Below are positions 46,698 through 55,423 of a DNA stretch of 64,000 bases, one piece after another; the first letter of the stretch is position 1; every line of letters starts with the position of its first letter. Source of the DNA: Treponema primitia ZAS-2 (GTDB lineage Bacteria; Spirochaetota; Spirochaetia; Treponematales; Breznakiellaceae); assembly GCF_000214375.1 (NCBI RefSeq), contig NC_015578.1:2976001-3040000 (forward strand), given 5' to 3'. The position numbers and the translations under genes were made by a program. The notes below the pieces were generated by a model that made no database searches, was not told the DNA's origin, and saw only the letters and a program-made list of their open reading frames with translations.

Positions 46698-48843
46698 TTA
46701 TTTTAATTTAAACAAAGAATGTATTGTAAACGAGGAATCACCAAAAGATGAAATTATTACAAATATTAAGGATAATAATTATAAATTCGATAAATTAAAA
46801 ATAGACAGATTTAATGCCCTTGTTAAAACGATAAAGACCCTTGCCGTGTTAAATAGCGAAAATACCAACATTGAAGCCTTAAGTACATCTGAATTTGATT
46901 ATTCTGAGATTATAATACTTGAAATTGAATTAAATTATTATTCAGAAGTCAACGATTTTTTTCTGTTTGCCAATTTACTGGGCCGACATATGCCCAAACT
47001 GCTTGTTCTTTTGATTAAGTATGAAAATCGATATAAGATTATTGTTAATAAAGTACGCGAGAATAAAAAGAATAATCTTTTAACGGTAGTAGACGACATA
47101 CTCATTACGTATTGGATTTATCCGGACTCGCCTTCCGAAATATCAAAAGATATTATTTCTAAATTAAATATTAATAAATATCAAGCTGCTAATCTTTTTG
47201 AATTATATAAATCCCTTAATAATAATCTAAGACAATTCAAATGCAGGCACATGACTCTTTATTCAAACGATTTTTCTTATGTATTATCAAATATATTCAA
47301 ATTAAACACAGAAGATTGTGAATATTTAATTGAGTGTATTAAAACAAAATGTTTGCATGAGGTTTCAAGGCCTCCTTTGTCAAAAAAATATAGGGATATA
47401 TATAGTTCTCAAAATAACAGAAATACCATTGCGCGTATTTTCTATGACTATGAAGACGTTTGGTATATTCTTAATTATCATCCAGAGCTCAAAAACATTA
47501 TGCGTCGTATGGAAATAAATAATATGAGGGATCTTCTGGATTTTTCATATGAAAGAAGAAGAGAGAATCAACAACAGAAAACCCCATGGTGGTCATATAG
47601 CAATGATTCTGTAAATAACATAGAGGAAAAAGAGATAAGAGAGGTAAGCAAAAATACAATTAATCATATAATTAATTTAGATAAATCTTTAATAGAAGAG
47701 GCAATAGCTTTCGAAACAGGTATAGGCATAGGGCAAAATACTAATAAAGCGATTGAAAAATATCTTGATGCATTCGAATTAGGAATTAGAATTATTGACC
47801 ATATTATAAATACAGATACAATGGTTAAATTAGCTCAAAATATTTCAGTGAAATATAAGAATAAAAAAATCGAATCATTTGAATTATTGATTAAAGCATC
47901 TGAAAATGGGAATGCTAAAGCCATGTTATACCTTGGCCGGTATTATCTTGAAAGCGAGACAAAAGATTATGCTAAGGCAATTGAATACTTTATGAAGGCA
48001 ATTGCGCTGGGAGACGATAATGCCATAATTGAGCTGGCAAAATTATGCAAAGAAAATATTGATATTATTGAATACATTAACGATATAAAAATACTAATGA
48101 AAACAGCTGGTAAATTTGAAGATGGTATAAAATTAAATAAGGATTATGAAATTGCCTTTAAACTGTTCGAAAAGGCTGCAAATCTTGATGATGGAGAAGC
48201 GCAATACTCAGTGGGACGTTTTTATGAAAAAGGAATGTTTGTTTCAAAAGATATACAAGAAGCATTAAATTGGTATACAAAGGCATCAGAAAAACAAATC
48301 CCTTACGCCTTAGAAAAGATCGCATATTTTTTACAACATGGAGTGGCGGGCGAAAAGGATATTCAAAAAGCTAACCATTATTACAAGAAAGCGGCGCAAG
48401 GTTTTCAAAAAATGGCCGATCGGAATGATTCCAAGGCACAATATTTATTGGGTCAATTATATAAATACGGGATTGGCGTCAAAAAAGATATTCCTCTATT
48501 TTTGGAATGGAATGAAAAATCAACAGCAACTGGCTATAAGAAAGCTCAATATGAATATGGATATTCCTATGAACTGAAGGGAAATATTCCAATGGCTTTT
48601 GGTTGGTATAAAAAGTCAGCGGAACAGAATTATTCGAAAGCCCAATACAAATTAGGTCTTTATTATGAAGATCAGGATGAAATGGATGAAGCATTTAAAT
48701 GGTACTTAAAAGCCGCAGAAAATGGTCATATTGAATCCATGGAATCTTTAGCATTTTGTTATGAGAAGGGAGAAGGAATTGACAAAGATTTAGAAAAGGC
48801 TAAAGAGTGGTATTCGAAAGCAAAAAATATGAAAAAATATTGA
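46690..48843 (+). CDS. DUF4391-like N-terminus fused to Sel1 repeats
   Basis: A 717-residue AT-rich protein. Residues about 1-150 (IIILEIELNYYSEVNDFF, MPKLLVLLIKYENRYKIIV) resemble DUF4391, a small protein usually found after helicases of this kind in type III-like restriction loci. Residues about 150-390 are unrecognised. From about 395 to the end there are some seven to eight Sel1-type repeats (AKAMLYLGRYYLE, GEAQYSVGRFYEKGMFV, SKAQYKLGLYYEDQDEM), which make a helical protein-binding solenoid. No enzymatic motif was seen. The usual methylase and nuclease partners are absent. Probably the sensor or adaptor partner of the helicase; function unproven. Confidence 0.75.
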   Translation: MINYFNLNKECIVNEESPKDEIITNIKDNNYKFDKLKIDRFNALVKTIKTLAVLNSENTNIEALSTSEFDYSEIIILEIELNYYSEVNDFFLFANLLGRHMPKLLVLLIKYENRYKIIVNKVRENKKNNLLTVVDDILITYWIYPDSPSEISKDIISKLNINKYQAANLFELYKSLNNNLRQFKCRHMTLYSNDFSYVLSNIFKLNTEDCEYLIECIKTKCLHEVSRPPLSKKYRDIYSSQNNRNTIARIFYDYEDVWYILNYHPELKNIMRRMEINNMRDLLDFSYERRRENQQQKTPWWSYSNDSVNNIEEKEIREVSKNTINHIINLDKSLIEEAIAFETGIGIGQNTNKAIEKYLDAFELGIRIIDHIINTDTMVKLAQNISVKYKNKKIESFELLIKASENGNAKAMLYLGRYYLESETKDYAKAIEYFMKAIALGDDNAIIELAKLCKENIDIIEYINDIKILMKTAGKFEDGIKLNKDYEIAFKLFEKAANLDDGEAQYSVGRFYEKGMFVSKDIQEALNWYTKASEKQIPYALEKIAYFLQHGVAGEKDIQKANHYYKKAAQGFQKMADRNDSKAQYLLGQLYKYGIGVKKDIPLFLEWNEKSTATGYKKAQYEYGYSYELKGNIPMAFGWYKKSAEQNYSKAQYKLGLYYEDQDEMDEAFKWYLKAAENGHIESMESLAFCYEKGEGIDKDLEKAKEWYSKAKNMKKY

Positions 48844-48881
48844 TGCAATAATACTGTTTAAGAAAGAAATTGATACAATAT

Positions 48882-49970
48882 TTATTCAGGATTATATCGC
48901 AGATACTCCCAGGTGGTATCCGGGACCATATCCCGCACCAGATCCCAGTCGCCCTTTACTATCCCTTCCCGTACCGCAGAAGCGCTCACCACCCGGCCGC
49001 CCCGGCTAATCCGGTCCAATTCGACAAGCTCTATCCCCGCCTGGGGCAGCCGTTCACGCAAAGCCTGGTTGTACAGCTCAGTGCTGAGGCTCAGTGGTTC
49101 TGTTCCCACATAGCGGCGGCGCACACCCAGGGCCGGGGCGATAAGGGCGGCGAACACTGCTGCGTCCAGGGCGCCCTGGGCGGAAGCAAGATCAGCATTC
49201 CGGGTAAAGTACGCAGGAAAAGTGAGGGAGGAGATCACATACTCACCGCCCGGAATGACCCGGACGTTTTTCAGGTCCCCTGTACCTGCTTCCATGAGAT
49301 GCAGCCGGTCCTTGAAGGGGAACAGGGATCGGTCCTCTTCCACCGCCAGGACCCAGACCCAGGGGTTCTCCCGGCTTGCCTGTTCGATAAGCCAGCGGTG
49401 CCCCAGGGTAAAGGGATTGCAATTCATTACCAGGCAGGAGGCGCCCTGTTTACCCGCGGACGGGAACTCCGCACAGCCCTGCTCGCCCGCCGCCGGAAGC
49501 TCCGCGCCCTGTTTACCTGCAACCGTACACTCTTGTTTACCCGCCGTAAACGGGACTTCCGCCGCCAGTGCGCGGAAGTGTGCCATACGTTCTGCCGAAC
49601 CGGGGCGGCCAAATTCCAAAAAAACTGCGTAGGGTGATGCATCGGCCACTTTTTGTAAGCCCAGGCCGGAAAGCAGGGGGGCCATGGAAGGTTTGGTGAT
49701 GACCCGAAGGTAGTGTATGCCCCGTGCGGCAGCCAGCTTGATGAGGGCAGTTACTAAAACTGCGGAAAGGCCCTCTCTCTGGCGGCTCTTGTCAATGGCA
49801 AGGCACTGGATCATATTGCCCTTGAGAAAGCCGCAGCCCAGGAGCGCGCCATTTTCATACAGCCCCAGGTTATCGTCGGTGTCCTCCGGCAGGGTCAGAT
49901 CGAAGGAGGCAAGCAGTTTTTCCAGCACAGGGTCAGTGCCGGGATTTCTGATTTTCTGTAAATCCGTCAT
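48882..49970 (-). CDS. citC: Citrate lyase ligase type (citramalate lyase activating) enzyme
   Basis: About 362 residues from the ATG at 49970, which overlaps the citF stop (ATGA); a longer frame from 50054 is unlikely. The N-terminus is an acetyltransferase-like domain (DKSRQREGLSAVLVTALI). The C-terminus is a nucleotidyltransferase with CNPFTLGHRWLIEQAS. It acetylates the thiol of the acyl-carrier prosthetic group with acetate and ATP, switching the lyase on. Between the domains is an odd linker with four AGKQ/AGEQ-type repeats. Last gene of its operon. Confidence 0.92.
   Translation of the reverse strand: MTDLQKIRNPGTDPVLEKLLASFDLTLPEDTDDNLGLYENGALLGCGFLKGNMIQCLAIDKSRQREGLSAVLVTALIKLAAARGIHYLRVITKPSMAPLLSGLGLQKVADASPYAVFLEFGRPGSAERMAHFRALAAEVPFTAGKQECTVAGKQGAELPAAGEQGCAEFPSAGKQGASCLVMNCNPFTLGHRWLIEQASRENPWVWVLAVEEDRSLFPFKDRLHLMEAGTGDLKNVRVIPGGEYVISSLTFPAYFTRNADLASAQGALDAAVFAALIAPALGVRRRYVGTEPLSLSTELYNQALRERLPQAGIELVELDRISRGGRVVSASAVREGIVKGDWDLVRDMVPDTTWEYLRYNPE
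49441..49553 (-). repeat. In-frame repeat in the citC linker
   Basis: The minus strand encodes a succession TAGKQECTV, AGKQGAELPA, AGEQGCAEFPS, AGKQGASC. The DNA units, beginning with CCCTGTTTACC-like blocks on the plus strand, differ in length but keep the frame. It lies exactly between the two CitC domains. Confidence 0.65.
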
Positions 49971-51376
49971 GCCTCTTTCACTTGGTATATTTCGTCGATC
50001 AGGGAGCCGTCGCGGTACAGGACTTTGCCCACCACCCGGCTTCCCCGCTCGCACTTTTCAGGGACCCCGTTCAGGTCCTCGGCGATTTTGCGCAGTTCCC
50101 CCATTTCTTTCAGGGGTATGCCCACCCGGGCAAGTTCCTTCCGGAGATCATCCCGCAGGGGATTCACCGCCGCGCCGTACTGGGTAACCAGGACATCAAT
50201 GGTCTTGCCCGGGGTAGTGGTGGTAAGCACCTTATCTACCACAATTGAAAGCCGGGCCCTGCTTAAGGGGGCGATGACCATGGCCAGTTTTGCCCCTGCC
50301 GCAACATCGCTGTGGCCACCGGAACCGCCTATGATATAGCCATTAGAATCGGTGTGAACATTAACGTTAAAATTCACGTCGATTTCCGTGGCTCCCAAAA
50401 CAACCACATCAAGGTTTTGGGACGCAGAACTTTTTGCCCCCGGGCTTGCATAATGGCTTGCGCTGATCTCCACGTGCCGGGGATTGTTCCGCAGGGATTC
50501 TACGGCCTTCAAATCGAAGCATTGCACATCCATGATGGTCTGAAAACACCCCGCTTCCAGCATATCCACCAGGTACCCCGTGGTTCCCCCCAGGGCAAAA
50601 CTTCCCTTGATACCCTCTCGTGTCATAATATCCTGTACGCTTTGCCCTACCGCCAGGGAAGCGCCACCCGCGCCGGTCTGGAAAGAGAAGCCGTCCTTCA
50701 AAAGCCCGGATGCGCGAATAACCCTGGCGCTCAAGTCCGCGATGCGGAGGGCCAGAGGGTCCCGGGTCATGCGGGTAGTCCCGGACACGATGCCCTCGGG
50801 GTCGCCGATGGCATCCACCTTTACTACATAATCAACGTAAGTTTCACTAATCGAATAATCGCCCAGAGGATACTCCACCAGGTTGTCGGTGATCGCCACC
50901 ACTTTTTTTGCGTGCATGGCATCCGCAAAGGCGTAGCCCAGGGACCCGCAAGCGGACTTCCCCACTCTGCCGGTACAGTTTCCCTGATTGTCCGCAGTGG
51001 GGGCGGCGATAAAGGCCACGTCGATGGGAGTCACCCCGGTCTCAATAGCGCCGGGCCTGCCGCCGTGGGTGCGGAAGATCACCGGCTTCGCCAGGATACC
51101 TTCGCTGACCGCCTTTCCTATGACGGGGCTCATGTAATTGGTTTCCAGTTCCGTAACCACCCCGTTTTTTATATGTGCGAGCAAAGGCTCCTGGCTGTCA
51201 AAGAGGGAACTTGCGTTTACTGTAAGATCACGAATTCCCATTTTGGCAATCAGGGCCAGGGTCATGTTCAGCACAAAGTCCCCGTTCCGCAAATGATGGT
51301 GGAAGGATATCCGCATGCCGTCTTTCAAGCCGGCGGCGCGTATGGCCTCTTCCAGGGATGCTACAAGTTTACTCAT
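49967..51376 (-). CDS. citF: Citrate/citramalate lyase alpha subunit (CoA transferase)
   Basis: About 470 residues from the ATG at 51376 (AAAGGG 8 bases before it, and the citE stop overlapping by 8 bases). Class I CoA-transferase-like fold: SFHHHLRNGDFVLNMTL, RTHGGRPGAIETG, VGKSACGSLGYAFADA and GGTTGYLVDMLEAG. It exchanges the acetyl group on the acyl carrier for the substrate. Homologous subunits serve citrate and citramalate lyase; genes for methylaspartate degradation point to citramalate here. Confidence 0.92.
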   Translation of the reverse strand: MSKLVASLEEAIRAAGLKDGMRISFHHHLRNGDFVLNMTLALIAKMGIRDLTVNASSLFDSQEPLLAHIKNGVVTELETNYMSPVIGKAVSEGILAKPVIFRTHGGRPGAIETGVTPIDVAFIAAPTADNQGNCTGRVGKSACGSLGYAFADAMHAKKVVAITDNLVEYPLGDYSISETYVDYVVKVDAIGDPEGIVSGTTRMTRDPLALRIADLSARVIRASGLLKDGFSFQTGAGGASLAVGQSVQDIMTREGIKGSFALGGTTGYLVDMLEAGCFQTIMDVQCFDLKAVESLRNNPRHVEISASHYASPGAKSSASQNLDVVVLGATEIDVNFNVNVHTDSNGYIIGGSGGHSDVAAGAKLAMVIAPLSRARLSIVVDKVLTTTTPGKTIDVLVTQYGAAVNPLRDDLRKELARVGIPLKEMGELRKIAEDLNGVPEKCERGSRVVGKVLYRDGSLIDEIYQVKEA

Positions 51377-52244
51377 GATCATTTCCCTTTCCCAATTCCC
51401 TGGCAGTTTCAAGAATAATCCGAGCCCGCTCAACAATGGGTGCGTCGATCATCTTTCCATCCAGGGAGATAGCGCCCTTACCCTGTTCTTTAGCAGAAGC
51501 AATGGCGTCGAACACCCGGTGTGCGTAGGTAATTTCCCTGTCAGTGGGGCTGAAAGCCTCGTTGACCAGGTCCACGTGTCGGGGGGAAATCACCGCCTTG
51601 CCGGTAAAGCCCAGGGATCGTGCTAAAAGGGCGTCCTGCCTGAGGCCTTCCATATCGTTAACATCAGTAAAAGGGGTATCAAAAACATCGACCCCCGCAG
51701 CCCGTGCAGCGCAGACGATACGTCCCCGGGCATAGGCAATTTCAGCGCCCTCCCTGGTCCTGGGCGCCCGGAGGTCCGCTGTCAGGTCTTCGGCCCCCAA
51801 AAGCAGGGCCGACACCCGTTTATTGGCAGAGGCGATGGCGAAGGAATTTTCCAGTCCCAGGGCAGTTTCTATCAAAGGCAACAGTTTTACTATTTTTGTA
51901 ATCCCCGCTTTAGCTTCCACTTCCTCTATTTTTTTTGTCAAAGTAAAAATATCTTCTGCGCAGCCCACTTTGGCGGGCAGGATCATATCCGGCCCCAGGG
52001 GAACCACAGCCTCCAGATCCTTTTCCCAATATTTTGTATCCAGAGCATTGATACGGATAATGATCTCACATTTATCAAACTTGAGGGCGCCCAGGGCATG
52101 GGAAACCAGAATACGTGCAGCGTCTTTATCATCAGGAGAAACCGCGTCTTCCAGATCAAAGATAATCCCATCCGCCCCCAGGACACTACCATTTATCAAA
52201 AGGTTAGGATTATTGCCAGGCAGAAAAAGTACGCTCCGTCTCAC
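51369..52244 (-). CDS. citE: Citrate/citramalate lyase beta subunit
   Basis: A 291-residue HpcH/HpaI-type aldolase with GTG start. RRSVLFLPGNNPNL, FDLEDAVSPDDKDAAR (Mg2+-binding acids) and LLPLIETALGLEN are family marks. It cleaves the acyl-carrier thioester to a 2-oxoacid: pyruvate if the substrate is citramalate, oxaloacetate if citrate. It follows citD without a gap. Confidence 0.94.
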   Translation of the reverse strand: MRRSVLFLPGNNPNLLINGSVLGADGIIFDLEDAVSPDDKDAARILVSHALGALKFDKCEIIIRINALDTKYWEKDLEAVVPLGPDMILPAKVGCAEDIFTLTKKIEEVEAKAGITKIVKLLPLIETALGLENSFAIASANKRVSALLLGAEDLTADLRAPRTREGAEIAYARGRIVCAARAAGVDVFDTPFTDVNDMEGLRQDALLARSLGFTGKAVISPRHVDLVNEAFSPTDREITYAHRVFDAIASAKEQGKGAISLDGKMIDAPIVERARIILETARELGKGNDHE

Positions 52245-52511
52245 TCAGTTTTCCTCCCCGGCCCGCAGCAAGGCTGTTTCAAGCCGGGCCTGGATCACGC
52301 AGTCCATGGCTCCCTGGTCATGGGCGCGGATATGCACATCCTCTATGCCGAGGCCCCGGACCACCCCGAGCATGGTCTTTTTGATACTTTCCCCAAACTG
52401 CCGTATCACCGGAGAACTCAAATCAATTTCAACACCCTTTCCCGGGAGGACCTCTATATATATGTCGCTGGATTCTAGGGTCCCAGAGACTGCATTTTTT
52501 ATAACTTGCAT
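52245..52511 (-). CDS. citD: Citrate/citramalate lyase acyl carrier (gamma) subunit
   Basis: An 88-residue carrier protein. The N-terminal GTLESSDIYIEVLPG contains the serine to which the CitXG product is attached. A GGGAG ribosome site precedes the ATG. A 700-base repeat island separates it from abgB upstream. Confidence 0.93.
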   Translation of the reverse strand: MQVIKNAVSGTLESSDIYIEVLPGKGVEIDLSSPVIRQFGESIKKTMLGVVRGLGIEDVHIRAHDQGAMDCVIQARLETALLRAGEEN

Positions 52512-52562
52512 AGCTTATCTCCCTGATATTACTATAGAAGATTAACACTTTTTTACCAAATC

Positions 52563-52683
52563 GGCGGCGGGGGTGGGAGAGGCCCTGGGGACTAACCTGT
52601 AGAGTCTGCCTACGGAGCCCGGTAGGTCTCCTCCGGCAGGGAATTCCAGAGACGCCCCCAGGGCCTCTCCCACCCCCGCCGCC
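52563..52683 (+). repeat. Palindromic structured element, left copy
   Basis: Perfect 28-bp terminal inverted repeats (52563-52590 and 52656-52683) enclose 65 bases. The inside begins CTAACCTGTAGAGTCTGCC and ends GGCAGGGAATTCCAGAGACG; CTGCC/GGCAG and GGAG/CTCC can pair to make inner stems. The same two boxes occur in the right copy. The outer stem is G-rich on one strand. Confidence 0.85.
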
Positions 52684-52730
52684 GCCTGTTTTCAAGTTTT
52701 GATGCTAGTCTGTTAATATGGCGAAATGCC

Positions 52731-52996
52731 AGTTTTAACAAAATAATACTGCTTACTTTTAACCAGGCAGCTATCGCCGCTACCGCCACATCTTTCAAAA
52801 CCACGTTACTATTCTGCCAAACATATAGCAAATAACCAGTCTTAACAAAACAATATCGCTCACCTTCAATCAAGCGCCAAGAACCGCTTCCCAGCGCTAC
52901 CGCCACATCTTTCAAACCGCGATACTATTCTGCCAAACATATAGCAAATAACCAATCTTACCAAAACAATATCGCTCACCTTCAATCAAGCGCCAA
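52731..52996 (+). repeat. 116-bp tandem repeats between the two palindromic elements
   Basis: About two and a third copies of a unit of 116 bases: the second starts near 52839 and the third near 52955. The blocks ACTATTCTGCCAAACATATA and CAATATCGCTCACCTTCAAT are exact between copies; the first copy is more diverged. An open frame of about 100 codons on the minus strand is a by-product of the repeats, and I do not call it a gene. Confidence 0.85.
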
Positions 52997-53066
52997 ACAT
53001 CTTTCCCCACCGCCACAAAGCTTCCCAAAGTGCCCTATTGCCCAAGGCCCCTCAGCAAACCAAGGC

Positions 53067-53193
53067 GGCGGAGGGGGGGGAAGCCCTCGGGGGGGCGTCT
53101 CTGGAATTCCCTGCCGTAGCAGACCCGCGAAGCGGGGCTGACGGAGGCAGACTCTACAGGTTAGCCCCCCCGAGGGCTTCCCCCCCCTCCGCC
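53067..53193 (-). repeat. Palindromic structured element, right copy
   Basis: Inverted orientation relative to the left copy. Perfect 29-bp terminal repeats (53067-53095 and 53165-53193) enclose 69 bases. The inner boxes match the left copy, but the outer stem sequence is different while still perfectly complementary. The centre holds CCCGC-ttc-GCGGG. It ends 17 bases beyond the abgB copy 2 stop codon. Confidence 0.85.
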
Positions 53194-53210
53194 AGCATTC
53201 GTTTAGATGC

Positions 53211-54647
53211 TCACGCCTCGGGCATTACCTCCGCCGGTATAGGACAGTGATACTCCTCACCCCCCAGACGGCGCTTAAATTCCGCCTTCGCATCCTCGAT
53301 CATCTTGGGATTCTCCAAAAGGTCCAGGGCGGTCAGGGCAATAATCTTTCCCGCCTGATCGAGCCCCTTGTGAACCATGCTGGACTGCCCGGTGGACACA
53401 ACCTGCCAGGAATGGGACACCGTGCCGTGGGGATAACAGGCGGTGGTGAACTGTGCCGTGGGGGCGTGCCAGCTTGCATCACCCACATCGGAAGATGCGG
53501 GTATGGCCTTATCGGTGAAGGCATAGGGGGCTATGTCGTCAATCAGGGGCTTGGCGGCTATTTTGGCCAGGTCTTCAGGACTCCTGTCAAAGAAGGTCCG
53601 GGCGGCTTTGGCCGGAATGCCCTTTTTGGAAGATTCATCCAGGCTGTCCACCAGGGTTTTGGCAAAGGCGATCTCCTCTTTAGTATAATTGTTCGGTCCC
53701 AGCCATTGCATGTTCGAGTACAATGCTTTGCTCAAGACTTCGTTGACAAGGACATTGGCGCAGGCGCTGTCCCAGCGTATGTTCATGGTGGTGCCCGTCA
53801 TCAGGGCTGCGCCTTTGGCTATGTCTACTACCCGCTCGTAGATTTCCTGCACCTGGGATTGCCGGGGCGCACGGATAAAGTAGAGCAGTTCTGCAGAGGC
53901 TTGCACCACATTGGGAGCGCCGCCGCCGACATCGGTGTAGGCATAGTGGATACGGGCTTCCTGGATGACATGTTCGCGGAGGTAATTCACCCCCACGTTC
54001 ATCAGTTCTGCTGCGTCCAGGGCGCTCCTGCCCTGATCGGGACTCATGGCTGCATGGGCGCTCCGTCCCTTAAAGCTGAAAAATATTTGATAATTAGCCA
54101 GGGTACTTACCCCCATGAGGGCGTTTTCCATCATGGGATGCCATGTCAGGACCGAATCGAGGCCGTTAAAAGCGCCGGCCCGGGCCAGATAGGCCTTGCC
54201 TGAACCGCTTTCCTCGGCGGGACAGCCGTAGTATTTGATGGTACCGGCCAGCCCCTTCTCCTTCATATAATCCTTGATCCCCACCGCAGCCGCAGCCGCG
54301 CCGGCACCCAGGGCGGCATGACCACAGCCATGGCCCGGGGTGCCGGGCTTAAGGGACTTTTTTTCAGCAATCCCCGCAACCTGGTCCATACCGGCCAGGG
54401 CATCGTATTCGCCCAGGATGCCGATAACCGGGTTTCCCTTGCCATAAGTGGCGATAAACGCATGGGCCATCCCGGCGACTCCCCGCTCTATGGCGAAGCC
54501 TTCCTTCTCAAAAACCTCGCAGAGGGCGTCGGCAGACTGTTTGAGGCTGAAACGGATCTCCGCAAATTCCCAGATGCGATCGTTCAATTTGGCGAAAATT
54601 TCCTTTTTCCCGTCTATTAACTCAACAAGCCTTTTTTTATCACCCAT
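53211..54647 (-). CDS. abgB: AbgB-like M20 amidohydrolase, copy 2
   Basis: About 478 residues from the ATG at 54647, 1 base after the preceding membrane-protein stop; a frame from 54764 would overlap that gene. It shares GHGCGHAALG, CPAEESGSGKAYLARAGAFNG and the long identical NVGVNYLREHVIQEARIHYA with copy 1. It hydrolyses N-acyl-glutamate compounds such as p-aminobenzoyl-glutamate by family analogy. Its operon also encodes two membrane proteins and a gamma-glutamyl hydrolase, a plausible uptake-and-release set for bound glutamate. Confidence 0.9.
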   Translation of the reverse strand: MGDKKRLVELIDGKKEIFAKLNDRIWEFAEIRFSLKQSADALCEVFEKEGFAIERGVAGMAHAFIATYGKGNPVIGILGEYDALAGMDQVAGIAEKKSLKPGTPGHGCGHAALGAGAAAAAVGIKDYMKEKGLAGTIKYYGCPAEESGSGKAYLARAGAFNGLDSVLTWHPMMENALMGVSTLANYQIFFSFKGRSAHAAMSPDQGRSALDAAELMNVGVNYLREHVIQEARIHYAYTDVGGGAPNVVQASAELLYFIRAPRQSQVQEIYERVVDIAKGAALMTGTTMNIRWDSACANVLVNEVLSKALYSNMQWLGPNNYTKEEIAFAKTLVDSLDESSKKGIPAKAARTFFDRSPEDLAKIAAKPLIDDIAPYAFTDKAIPASSDVGDASWHAPTAQFTTACYPHGTVSHSWQVVSTGQSSMVHKGLDQAGKIIALTALDLLENPKMIEDAKAEFKRRLGGEEYHCPIPAEVMPEA

Positions 54648-54648
54648 A

Positions 54649-55413
54649 TTATTTTCCTTCCCCGGGCAAGAGTACCTGGATCTGCCCCTTATTGTATAGC
54701 AGCTTGGTACCAAAATAGGCAATAGGCAGCAGGGCCAGCATGAGGAAGCCCTGGTAGAACGCAAGCAGCATGGGCTGTTTTATAACATACACAACAATAA
54801 TATTAACCGCAGCAACAACAATGACCGGGAGTATCATCCCTTTTAAGCGACCCTTAGTCCTGATGCCGCCCCCAATATTACTGCCGATGGAGCCAATGGC
54901 AAGGGAGCCGAACAGAGCAGGCACGATATACCCCGAGGCAAGCTTTACCACCGGAAGGGTCAGCACCGGCCGCAGGGGCAGGATCAGGAGGACACCCAGG
55001 AAGATAACTATAATGGTAACAAAACTGGAAACGCTCACCGCAATGGAAGTAACGATGTCCGCTTCCTCAGTGCCGCTTTCCACATCCAGAAGCTGGAGGG
55101 CCGTATTGGCCACCGGCAGCTTGAGGTTCATGATGTTCCCGGTGATCTGGGCCAGGTAAATGGAACTGCCGAATATGGGGGTATAGGCGATAACCTCGGA
55201 AATAGCCCCGGGAACGAAGAGCGCCAAAAGCCCGACAGAAGCGGTAAGAATTTTAACCAGGCCGGGCATGGCGTTAAAATATATCCCCGCGATAACGGGC
55301 ATACCGATCATAATGGCAATAGCGATAACCGCACCGAAACGGCCCAGGCGGTGCATGGAATCAATATGGGCTTTGCTTTCGGCATCAATGCCAAGAGTTT
55401 TTTTATCACTCAT
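54649..55413 (-). CDS. Conserved membrane protein, putative transporter subunit
   Basis: A 254-residue protein with six to seven hydrophobic segments and a conserved-looking FGSLAIGSIGSNIGGGIRTKG loop. I do not recognise a named transport family. It starts 10 bases after the other membrane gene and ends 1 base before abgB copy 2. By context the pair may import N-acyl glutamates or short glutamyl peptides, replacing AbgT. Confidence 0.75.
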   Translation of the reverse strand: MSDKKTLGIDAESKAHIDSMHRLGRFGAVIAIAIMIGMPVIAGIYFNAMPGLVKILTASVGLLALFVPGAISEVIAYTPIFGSSIYLAQITGNIMNLKLPVANTALQLLDVESGTEEADIVTSIAVSVSSFVTIIVIFLGVLLILPLRPVLTLPVVKLASGYIVPALFGSLAIGSIGSNIGGGIRTKGRLKGMILPVIVVAAVNIIVVYVIKQPMLLAFYQGFLMLALLPIAYFGTKLLYNKGQIQVLLPGEGK

Positions 55414-55423
55414 TCTATTCTCC

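Noticed and set aside
50312-51418. 368-codon antisense frame over citF
   Set aside because: The citF frame has clear family motifs and overlapping start/stop signals with its neighbours; the antisense frame has none.
52610-52915. 101-codon open frame on the minus strand in the repeat island
   Set aside because: It is made of the 116-bp tandem repeats and the palindrome core, with no ribosome site; repeat structure explains the frame.
53247-54203. 318-codon antisense frame over abgB copy 2
   Set aside because: The same shadow effect as in copy 1; low-complexity composition rich in Gly and His.
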